Source of the DNA: Pseudomonadota bacterium
Lineage (GTDB): Bacteria; Pseudomonadota; Alphaproteobacteria; Rhizobiales; Rhizobiaceae
Assembly (NCBI GenBank): GCA_023451915.1
Contig: JAEXXS010000286.1
Coordinates: 1-7,376, forward strand
Length of the DNA: 7,376 nt
Direction of reading: 5' to 3'
Shown: piece by piece, positions 1 through 5,080 of the stretch
How the letters are laid out: every line of letters begins with the position of its first letter
How positions within the stretch are numbered: position 1 is the first letter of the stretch
The notes under the pieces: model-generated
Told to the model about the DNA's origin: nothing
The model's input: the letters and a program-made list of their open reading frames with translations, nothing else
Database searches by the model: none
Program-made: the position numbers and the translations under genes

Positions 1-612
1 CTCGACAACGACCACGGCACCTATCCCTTCGTGACCTCGTCCAACACCGTTGCCGGTCAGGCTGCTGCCGGTTCGGGTCTTGGTCCGACAGCCATCGGCT
101 ATGTGCTCGGCATCACCAAGGCTTATACGACCCGCGTTGGCGAAGGTCCGTTCCCAACGGAACTGCATGACGAGATCGGCGAATTCCTCGGCACCAAAGG
201 CCATGAATTCGGCGTGGTGACGGGCCGCAAGCGCCGCTGCGGCTGGTTCGACGCCGTGATCGTGCGTCAGACGGTTCGCACCTCGGGCATTACCGGCATT
301 GCGCTGACCAAGCTCGATGTTCTCGACGGTCTTGATGAAATCAAGATCTGCGTGGCCTATGAACTCGATGGCAAGCGTATCGACTATCTGCCGTCTTCGA
401 TGGGCGCGCAGGCGCGCGTCAAGCCGATCTATGAAACGCTGCCGGGCTGGTCGGAAACGACCGCAGGTGCCCGTTCGTGGAACGATCTGCCAGCGCAGGC
501 TGTCAAATATGTTCGCCATATCGAAGAACTGATCGGCGCTCCGGTGGCCATGCTGTCCACCAGCCCGGAACGCGAGGACACCATCCTCGTCACCGATCCG
601 TTCCAGGATTGA
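1..612 (+). CDS. purA: Adenylosuccinate synthetase, C-terminal 203 residues (5' end outside window)
   Basis: This enzyme joins IMP and aspartate using GTP to give adenylosuccinate, the first committed step from IMP to AMP; it is cytoplasmic and normally a homodimer. The frame is open from base 1 and ends at TGA 610-612. Bacterial PurA is about 430 residues, so roughly the first half is missing. Visible family landmarks, numbered from the first codon: [12 protein letters not shown] (4-15), GSGLGP (24-29), a GRKRR-type basic loop (75-79) used for IMP/GTP contacts, TKLDVLDG (103-110), which helps recognise the guanine base, and the ending STSPE...DPF (187-201). The P-loop and the catalytic Asp/His lie outside the window. 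It is followed by a repeat block and then a strong terminator. No frameshift or internal stop is seen. The identification is very secure. Confidence 0.98.
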   Translation, partial: LDNDHGTYPFVTSSNTVAGQAAAGSGLGPTAIGYVLGITKAYTTRVGEGPFPTELHDEIGEFLGTKGHEFGVVTGRKRRCGWFDAVIVRQTVRTSGITGIALTKLDVLDGLDEIKICVAYELDGKRIDYLPSSMGAQARVKPIYETLPGWSETTAGARSWNDLPAQAVKYVRHIEELIGAPVAMLSTSPEREDTILVTDPFQD

Positions 613-617
613 TCATT

Positions 618-663
618 TCTAAAGCGTGTCGCGTTCAATCATATTCACGCGACACGCTTTAGA
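618..663. repeat. 17-bp perfect inverted repeat just after purA
   Basis: The arms 618-634 and 647-663 are perfectly complementary, with a 12-nt spacer (635-646). The arms are rich in CG steps (gtgtcgcg). There is no T-tract after it on the + strand, so it is not a classical intrinsic terminator, although the RNA would fold strongly and could protect the purA 3' end. It forms the left module of the repeat block. Confidence 0.85.
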
Positions 664-722
664 GCATTTCCAGCAAAAGTGCGTAGCGGTTTTGCGTGGG
701 ATAATGCGTAAAAACGAATAAA

Positions 723-763
723 TAGAGCGGTTCCACGATTCCGTTTTAACCGGAACCGCTCTA
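723..763. repeat. 12-bp inverted repeat (central module of the repeat block)
   Basis: The arms tagagcggttcc (723-734) and ggaaccgctcta (752-763) are perfectly complementary across a 17-nt spacer. It lies between the other two palindromes and has no run of T after it. Confidence 0.8.
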
Positions 764-776
764 GGCTTTTGTTTTT

Positions 777-825
777 AAGCATGTCTTTATCCCGAAACCG
801 GTTCCCACTTTCTGGAGACATGCTT
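777..825. repeat. 10-bp inverted repeat (right module of the repeat block)
   Basis: The arms aagcatgtct (777-786) and agacatgctt (816-825) are perfect, with a 29-nt spacer that contains atcccgaaa and the small palindrome aaccggtt. The layout (gcatg, atcccgaaa, actt, atgc) is similar to the hairpin at 4962-5006 in the second repeat block, which suggests related modules. Confidence 0.7.
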
Positions 826-843
826 TCGGTCGCGCTATTGATC

Positions 844-880
844 AACCCGAAGCAGTTTTGCATAAACTGCTTCGGGTTTT
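844..880 (+). terminator. Rho-independent terminator, probably of purA
   Basis: A perfect 15-bp stem (844-858 paired with 864-878, core cccgaagcagttt) closes a 5-nt loop, tgcat. It is followed by a T-rich tail (877-880, then cagttttt). Its position 231 bases after the purA stop is unusually far. If the repeat block with one copy of the direct repeat is removed, the stem would begin about 2 bases after the TGA, which is typical spacing. Confidence 0.85.
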
Positions 881-1098
881 CAGTTTTTGAGCATTGCAGC
901 GGCGTCCGGTGGTTCAGATTGGCCAGAAAATGCCCGAAGCGTCGTCAAATCTGCCGCTATTTCGCCTCATCGTTTTGAAAAGCTTCGCTTAATTACTGCC
1001 AGACACTTTGCTTTCCCTTGATTATTGTGATTATTGGGACATTTAATTGCATCCAGTGCTTGTAGTATCTGAACGGGCGATAAACCGGGTAAGACGGA
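881..1098. other. Intergenic stretch upstream of the membrane-protein gene
   Basis: These 218 bases lie between the purA terminator and the next gene. Because a strong terminator precedes it, the promoter of the 1099 gene should be here, but no convincing -35/-10 pair stands out. The best -10-like hexamer is tagtat (1063-1068), without a good partner at the right distance. An AT-rich part holds two copies of gattatt (1020-1026 and 1029-1035). The ribosome binding site before 1099 is weak (aagacgga). No RNA gene is seen. Confidence 0.4.
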
Positions 1099-2544
1099 AT
1101 GGCGGATTTTGTAGCTGTACTGAAAAAGACGATCGATGCGCAGGCGGACAAATCGCCTGAATTGCGCCAGCGCGTTTACGCGAAGGCGCGCGCGACGATT
1201 GAACAGAAGCTTGTGACGGCAAATGCCTCACAGGCTGTGGCGGTACGCCAGCGCAATATTCTTGAAGATGCGATTGCCGAAGTCGAAGCCTTTTATGCGC
1301 CGCCAGCGGCTGGGGCTGCGGTGACGCCGGATCCGGTCAATGATGCGCTCGAAGATTTTCTGCAGGAAGCGAATCACGGTGTCGGCGCAACGCGCGCTCA
1401 CCATGACGACGATGACGCTTTTTCTGCCGCTCCAGCGGCGGAGCGTCAACATCATGTGTCGGAACAGGATGAAGATGCCTCGTTCAACGCGGAACGCAGC
1501 GGCGACTGGAAGATCGACCGCGCCAAGGAAAAAGCGCAGGCGCGCCGCAGCGAGTATATCGAGCGCAGCGCCGTCAAGGAAAAGCGCTCCTATAAGGGCC
1601 TGATCGCCGGCCTTGTCGCTCTGCTCGTTCTGGGTGGGGCGGGTTATGGCATCTGGGCCAACAAGGATAAGATTCAGGAACTCGCATCGAGCCTCGGGCG
1701 CAACGATGCGCCGTCCACGCCCGCTGCCAGCGGCGGCGACAGCAATGCGACACCGCCTCCGGCCGACAATAATACGGCTGGTAACCAAACCACGCCGACG
1801 CCGGAACAGCCGCCGCAGCAACCGGCAGGCGAGCAGAAGCTTACCCAGCGTTTGATGCCGGATGGCAGCGAGACCGATGAAGGTCCAGCTGGCGGTGCGC
1901 CGGGTGTTGGCGAAGGCAAGTCCACGGCGGCATCAACACCATCCGCTCCTCAGACCGGTTCGCAGGCAACACCGGGCGAGCAACAACCGGCTTCGCAACA
2001 GGCCGTCGCTGTCGGCCAGCAGGCCTTGCTTTATGAAGAGCGCGGCGGTACCGAATCCGGCTCCGTGGAAAAGGGCAATGTCGTCTGGTCGGTCATTCAG
2101 GAAAGCCCGGCTGACGGCCAGCCGGAAGAACCGGCGGTCCGTGGCACGGTGACGATGCCGACGAGCAATCTTCAATTGAAGATGACGATCCGCAAGAACA
2201 CGGACCAGTCCATCCCCGCCAGCCATTTGATCGAGATGGTGTTTACCGTTCCCGATGGCTTCACGGGCGGCGTGATCGACAATGTGCAGCGCATCACTTT
2301 CAAGGATACGGAACAGGCGGCGGGCAACCCGCTGATCGCGGTTCCGTCCAAGATCGCGGATAATTTCTTCATCATCTGGCTCAACGATGCGCGCACTGCG
2401 CAGGACACCAACCTGTCATTGATGCGCCGTCTGCAATGGATCGATATTCCGGTTTCTTATCGCAATGGTCGCCGTGCGCTGATCAGTCTTGAAAAGGGTG
2501 TGCCGGGCGAGAAAGCCTTCACCGATGTTCTGGGTGCTAATTAA
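1099..2544 (+). CDS. Uncharacterised single-pass membrane protein, 481 aa
   Basis: The function is unknown. Residues 1-67 look like a charged, mostly helical N-terminal domain (starting MADFVAVLKKTID), of a type I recognise only as a conserved hypothetical in Rhizobiales. Residues 80-160 are acidic to mixed-charge and include HHDDDD (101-106). One membrane segment follows at about 167-187 (GLIAGLVALLVLGGAGYGIW). It is preceded by a basic stretch (KEKRSYK), so the N-terminus should be cytoplasmic and the C-terminus periplasmic. Residues about 201-306 form a low-complexity linker rich in Pro, Ala, Gln, Thr and Gly. Residues about 307-475 form a compact, probably beta-rich periplasmic domain (LLYEE at 310-314, W330). 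ATG 1099 is chosen because the N-terminal domain starts there, though its ribosome binding site is weak. It is a single gene between two terminators. It resembles tethered envelope proteins in layout, but no enzyme motif is visible. Confidence 0.85.
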   Translation: MADFVAVLKKTIDAQADKSPELRQRVYAKARATIEQKLVTANASQAVAVRQRNILEDAIAEVEAFYAPPAAGAAVTPDPVNDALEDFLQEANHGVGATRAHHDDDDAFSAAPAAERQHHVSEQDEDASFNAERSGDWKIDRAKEKAQARRSEYIERSAVKEKRSYKGLIAGLVALLVLGGAGYGIWANKDKIQELASSLGRNDAPSTPAASGGDSNATPPPADNNTAGNQTTPTPEQPPQQPAGEQKLTQRLMPDGSETDEGPAGGAPGVGEGKSTAASTPSAPQTGSQATPGEQQPASQQAVAVGQQALLYEERGGTESGSVEKGNVVWSVIQESPADGQPEEPAVRGTVTMPTSNLQLKMTIRKNTDQSIPASHLIEMVFTVPDGFTGGVIDNVQRITFKDTEQAAGNPLIAVPSKIADNFFIIWLNDARTAQDTNLSLMRRLQWIDIPVSYRNGRRALISLEKGVPGEKAFTDVLGAN

Positions 2545-2568
2545 AGCAACTGATGTCGATATTTCGAA

Positions 2569-2594
2569 AAAAAGGCCGCGTGAGCGGCCTTTTT
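2569..2594. terminator. Bidirectional rho-independent terminator
   Basis: A perfect 11-bp stem (2569-2579 with 2584-2594, core ggccgc) has a GTGA tetraloop. On + it ends in five T then attt; on - it ends in a run of seven T (the A run at 2567-2573). It lies 24 bases after the membrane-protein stop and 19 bases beyond the stop of the convergent pyrophosphatase, so it can serve both. Confidence 0.92.
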
Positions 2595-2613
2595 ATTTGC
2601 GGAAATATTTGCG

Positions 2614-3222
2614 TTATTTCTTGTTCTTTTCCGTAAAAGCCTTGATGGCTCCGGCCACTTCATTCTGTGCCGCTTCGGCAGTGTCGAAGCCGCCCAGTTC
2701 TACAAGCTTGCGGCCTTCCGGCAGCTGCTTGTAAACGCGGAAGAAGGCTTCCAGGCGCTGCTGTTCGATCTTCGGCAGGTCGGCGATTTCCTTGATATTG
2801 TCGTAGGTTGGATCGATCTTGGAGGTCGGAACCGCCACGATCTTGTCATCCTTTTCGCCGCCGTCGATCATCTTCAACACGCCGATCGGGCGAACCTTGA
2901 TGATCGCGCCCGGTACGATCGGCTCGCGTGTGTAGACAAGCGCATCGAGCGGATCGCCGTCACCGGCCAGCGTGCTGGTGATCGAGCCGTAATTGGCCGG
3001 ATAGACGACCGGCATCGACTGATAGCGGTCAACGACGATATGGCCGGTCTTGTCGTCGATTTCGTATTTGGTGAAGCTGCCTTGTGGGATTTCGATGGCC
3101 GTGAAGAATTCCTTCCCATCCTGTTCCTTCTGCGGATAGTCGAGAAAGGAAACATAGTCGGAAGCAGATGCGGCAGTGGCAGCGGTCAGGGCGAGGGCTG
3201 CGGCGAGCAGGAGCTTTTTCAT
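2614..3222 (-). CDS. ppa: Family I inorganic pyrophosphatase with an export signal, 202 aa
   Basis: It hydrolyses pyrophosphate to two phosphates with Mg2+. The family I signature is DGDPLD (88-93). By comparison with E. coli PPase, the other active-site residues are all present: K52 and E54 (TKYE), R66, Y74 and Y78 (YPANYG), D120, D125 and K127 in the LKMID...DDK stretch, and Y164-K165. It is therefore probably active. Unusually, the protein begins with a typical signal peptide: MKK, a hydrophobic stretch of Leu and Ala (4-18), and an ASA cleavage site after A20. The mature enzyme should be periplasmic, and its roughly 180 residues match the usual bacterial length. ATG 3222 is chosen over the longer frame (to 3252) because aaagga lies 6 bases upstream and the signal peptide starts there. 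The gene follows ftrA on the same strand after 59 bases. A hairpin covers its ribosome binding site. Confidence 0.93.
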   Translation of the reverse strand: MKKLLLAAALALTAATAASASDYVSFLDYPQKEQDGKEFFTAIEIPQGSFTKYEIDDKTGHIVVDRYQSMPVVYPANYGSITSTLAGDGDPLDALVYTREPIVPGAIIKVRPIGVLKMIDGGEKDDKIVAVPTSKIDPTYDNIKEIADLPKIEQQRLEAFFRVYKQLPEGRKLVELGGFDTAEAAQNEVAGAIKAFTEKNKK

Positions 3223-3228
3223 GGGATG

Positions 3229-3268
3229 TCCTTTAGGCATCGGGTGAAACACGCTTTGTGCCTAAAGG
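3229..3268 (-). promoter_or_regulatory. Hairpin that buries the ppa ribosome binding site
   Basis: On the - strand the leader contains CCTTTAGGCA (3268-3259) and, after 19 bases, its exact complement TGCCTAAAGG (3239-3230). The second arm includes the Shine-Dalgarno bases AAAGG of ppa (aaagga, 3234-3229). No T-run follows, so it is not a terminator of ftrA. A hexamer TGTAAT (3280-3275) could be a -10 box that would start the transcript at about the first base of the stem; no good -35 is seen. Possible roles are translational control of ppa, blocking translation of read-through mRNA, or an operator. Confidence 0.6.
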
Positions 3269-3281
3269 TCTATCATTACAG

Positions 3282-4286
3282 TTATTTGAAGCTTTTATTG
3301 CGGTGGGATGACGGTTCCGCGAGGAAGCGTCTGCGATATTCCGCCGGGCTGATGCCGATCTTCTGTCGGAAATGATGGCGCAGCGTGTAGGCGCTGCCAA
3401 AGCCCACGGAAGCGGCGATATCGTCCACACTGGCCGCAGTCTGGCAGAGCAGTTGCTTGGCGCTCGTCACCCGTTCGGCAACCAGCCAGTCGCCGGGCGT
3501 GGTCGCGGTCGCTTCCGCAAAACGCCGCAGAAAAGTACGGGCGCTCATGCGGCATTCGCTGGCCATCCGTTCGATGGTCCATTCCGAGCCGAGATTGGAT
3601 CGGATTTGGTCGAGGAGGGGGCTGATTTCGCTGCCTTCGCGTTTGGCGACCGGCCTTTCAAGAAACTGTGCCTGTCCCCCGGTGCGGTGCGCTGGCATCA
3701 CCAGACGGCGGGCAACAGAATTGGCGGCCGCGGGCCCAAAGTCCTGCCGCACGATTTCGATCAGCAGGTCTATTCCCGCCGCACTTCCGGCCGAGGTCAA
3801 AATGCGATTATGCTCGCGATAGAGCGATGCATCATCGACCGCGATATCGGGGTGTCTGGCGCGCAAGGCTTGCGCATAGCGCCAGTGGGTCGTGGCCTCG
3901 CCGCCGTCGAGCAGCCCCGTCGCCGCCAGCACGAATGCGCCCGAACAGATCGAAGCCAGCCGCGCACCCCGTTGATGCGCGCGCCGCAGTCTTTCGCAGA
4001 TCGCCGCGGGCACGGGAAAATCCACGCCTTTCCAGCCGGGCACGATGATGATGTCGGCTTCGTCGATCAGTTCCGGCCCATGGTCCGGGGTAATGACGAA
4101 TCCGCCATGCGCACGCAATGGGCCGTCCTCAATCGGGCAACTGGCAAAACGATACCAGTCCGGCCCCATTTCCGGTCGCGGCAGGCCGAAGATTTCAGCG
4201 ACGATGCCGAATTCGAATGTGCACAAGCCATCATAGAGAAGGGCGACGACCAGCGGGCCGGTAGTTTGTGACGTCTGATTTGTCAT
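3282..4286 (-). CDS. ftrA: GlxA/FtrA-family transcriptional regulator (DJ-1/PfpI domain + AraC HTH), 334 aa
   Basis: Residues about 12-190 form a DJ-1/PfpI (class I amidotransferase-like) domain: the opening strand VVALLYDGLCTFEF, the strand DIIIVPGWKG (78-87), and a nucleophile-elbow motif ASICSGAF with C114, followed by TTHW (132-135). The C-terminal AraC module has two helix-turn-helix units (about 236-259 and 285-308, the second VDDIAASVGFGSAYTLRHHF) and ends with the family's SPAEYRRRF. It should bind DNA; the ligand is unknown. The name FtrA comes from recognition of the whole-protein pattern and the divergent rhodanese gene, and is less certain than the family. ATG 4286 is preferred to the upstream TTG 4307, because the domain needs no extra residues. 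There is no good Shine-Dalgarno sequence (only taaag). No stop or frameshift interrupts it. Confidence 0.9.
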   Translation of the reverse strand: MTNQTSQTTGPLVVALLYDGLCTFEFGIVAEIFGLPRPEMGPDWYRFASCPIEDGPLRAHGGFVITPDHGPELIDEADIIIVPGWKGVDFPVPAAICERLRRAHQRGARLASICSGAFVLAATGLLDGGEATTHWRYAQALRARHPDIAVDDASLYREHNRILTSAGSAAGIDLLIEIVRQDFGPAAANSVARRLVMPAHRTGGQAQFLERPVAKREGSEISPLLDQIRSNLGSEWTIERMASECRMSARTFLRRFAEATATTPGDWLVAERVTSAKQLLCQTAASVDDIAASVGFGSAYTLRHHFRQKIGISPAEYRRRFLAEPSSHRNKSFK

Positions 4287-4372
4287 GATCTTTACGTATA
4301 TTGTCAATCACGCCAATTGCAAGCGGGCAGTGGTTCGAGCGAAAAGAATGGCGAACACAACAGGAGACCGCC
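4287..4372. promoter_or_regulatory. Divergent promoter region between ftrA and the rhodanese gene
   Basis: These 86 bases must hold both promoters. For ftrA (-) a modest candidate is -35 TTGCAA (4322-4317), a 16-base spacer and -10 TATACG (4299-4294), which would start transcription almost at ATG 4286. For the rhodanese (+) a -10-like TATATT (4297-4302) overlaps it, with no good -35. Its ribosome binding site is clear: aggag (4362-4366), 6 bases before ATG 4373. The small palindrome tacgta (4293-4298) sits in the overlap. The overlap would let one bound regulator affect both genes; this is inference. Confidence 0.45.
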
Positions 4373-4801
4373 ATGACCATTGCGTTGAAGATCCCGGCCA
4401 AATCCGCCGTGACTGCGATAGATGCCGCGCCAAGTGCTGCGGCGCGTGAACATTTTGCAGCGCAATTCGCTTTCGAGACGGATTGCTGGGATGTGCATGA
4501 CGCGCTTTCGAAGGGGGCGGATTTTGTGCTTCTCGATGTGCGCAGTCCGATCCAGTTTGCAAAAGGCCATGTTCCGGGAGCTATCAACCTGCCGCACGGC
4601 AAGATCATCGGGTCGAAAATGGCGAAATGGCCGGAAGAGACAGTGTTTGTCACCTATTGCGCAGGGCCGCATTGCAATGGGGCGGCGCGTGGTGCCTTGC
4701 GGCTCGCAGACCTCGGCAGGCCGGTCAAGCTCATGGCGGGCGGGATAACCGGCTGGATCGATGAAGGTTTTGAGCTCGCAGCCGGAGAGGCGGCAGAATA
4801 G
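4373..4801 (+). CDS. Single-domain rhodanese-like protein, 142 aa
   Basis: Rhodanese-fold proteins carry sulfur as a persulfide on a catalytic cysteine. Residues about 35-135 form one rhodanese domain: the LLDVRSPIQFAKGHVPGAINLPHG stretch (53-76), with the usual D-R and G-H-x-P-G-A motifs, then VTYC (93-96) and the active loop CAGPHCNGA (96-104). C96 is in the catalytic position. A second cysteine, C101, lies in the loop, which is unlike the CRSGxR loop of GlpE-type enzymes. The end GGITGWIDEGF (123-133) is typical. The protein is cytoplasmic, with no signal peptide. ATG 4373 is preferred to a longer frame from TTG 4301 because aggag lies 6 bases upstream. Divergence from a DJ-1/AraC regulator suggests it is that regulator's target. 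The substrate is unknown. Confidence 0.9.
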   Translation: MTIALKIPAKSAVTAIDAAPSAAAREHFAAQFAFETDCWDVHDALSKGADFVLLDVRSPIQFAKGHVPGAINLPHGKIIGSKMAKWPEETVFVTYCAGPHCNGAARGALRLADLGRPVKLMAGGITGWIDEGFELAAGEAAE

Positions 4802-4819
4802 CCCGCGTCCATAAACAAA

Positions 4820-4854
4820 TCTGCCGCAGGGCGCTTCACGCATCCTGCGGCAGA
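4820..4854. terminator. GC-rich hairpin between convergent rhodanese gene and rpoH, probable terminator
   Basis: A perfect 11-bp stem (4820-4830 with 4844-4854, core ctgccgcagg) has a 13-base loop. On the - strand it is followed by the T-rich stretch tttgtttatgg, so it fits best as the rpoH terminator, 226 bases beyond the rpoH stop. On + it lies 18 bases after the rhodanese stop but is followed by aaaacag, with no T-run. It may serve both directions weakly. Confidence 0.6.
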
Positions 4855-4856
4855 AA

Positions 4857-5076
4857 ACAGTTGCTAACACTACAGTTGCAAATTCGTCAGGCCGTGGCGA
4901 AACGAGTGATTTTCGAGTACCGGAGCGGAGCGTACACAGAAGTACGTGAGCACCGGAGCCTCGCATGATCCCGAAAAGTTGCAGACTTTTCGGATTAGAT
5001 TATGCGAATGCAGAATTTAAATTGCTCGTTGCAGACCGGCATTACGAAGAATGCAACTGTAGAGCTAAGGCTGTAG
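4857..5076. repeat. Second palindromic repeat block with inverted ends
   Basis: The ends are inverted copies: ctacagttgca at 4870-4880 and tgcaactgtag at 5052-5062. A further partial match outside them (acag at 4857-4860, ctgtag at 5071-5076) makes ends of about 24 bases with a variable middle. Short direct repeats gctaa (4863-4867, 5064-5068) flank the inner ends. Inside are an imperfect hairpin around cgtac/gtacg (4931-4935, 4942-4946) and a 9-bp hairpin ccgaaaagt/acttttcgg (4971-4979, 4985-4993) within a longer imperfect stem from cgcat (4962) to atgcg (5006). The internal sequence resembles repeats I associate with Brucella and rhizobial genomes. There is no gene in it. It separates the rpoH stop from the hairpin at 4820-4854. 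Confidence 0.6.
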
Positions 5077-5080
5077 TATC

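Larger units (their letters stand above)
608..844. repeat. Palindromic repeat block bounded by 8-bp direct repeats (candidate non-autonomous insertion)
   Basis: The block holds three successive hairpin-forming palindromes with no plausible gene. They are a 17-bp perfect inverted repeat (618-634/647-663, arms containing aaagcgtgtcgcg), a 12-bp one (723-734/752-763, tagagcggttcc) and a 10-bp one (777-786/816-825, aagcatgtct). A short gcaaaa/ttttgc stem lies at 673-678/690-695. The octamer attgatca occurs at 608-615, overlapping the purA stop, and again at 837-844, so it brackets the block like a target-site duplication. From memory, the modules resemble the mosaic palindromic repeats of Brucella and rhizobia (RIME or Bru-RS type); this is recognition only. 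It has no coding capacity, so any mobility would have to be supplied in trans. Confidence 0.75.

Noticed and set aside
613..836. CRISPR-like array or tRNA gene in the hairpin-rich region
   Set aside because: The palindromes differ from one another, have no regular spacing, and no cloverleaf can be drawn.
645..978. Short frames of about 70 codons on both strands in the purA downstream region
   Set aside because: They run through palindromic repeats and the terminator, have no ribosome binding site and encode no recognisable protein.
1228..1821. Open frame of 197 codons on - inside the membrane-protein gene
   Set aside because: It is Arg-rich shadow sequence, while the + frame has a coherent membrane-protein layout.
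3223..3252. Longer N-terminus for the pyrophosphatase (start at 3252)
   Set aside because: It would put ten polar residues before a typical signal peptide, and the good ribosome site fits ATG 3222.
3372..4271. Open frame of 299 codons on + opposite ftrA
   Set aside because: It is antisense to a clear GlxA/AraC protein. The composition is the Arg/Gly/His-rich type produced by GC-rich codon bias, and no domain is visible.
4302..4307. Perfect TTGACA on the - strand before ftrA as a -35 box
   Set aside because: The matching -10 would fall at or after the ftrA start codon and no TATAAT-like hexamer is there.
4301..4372. Longer N-terminus for the rhodanese (TTG 4301)
   Set aside because: The clear aggag site 6 bases before ATG 4373 and the overlap with the divergent promoter make the short form much more likely.
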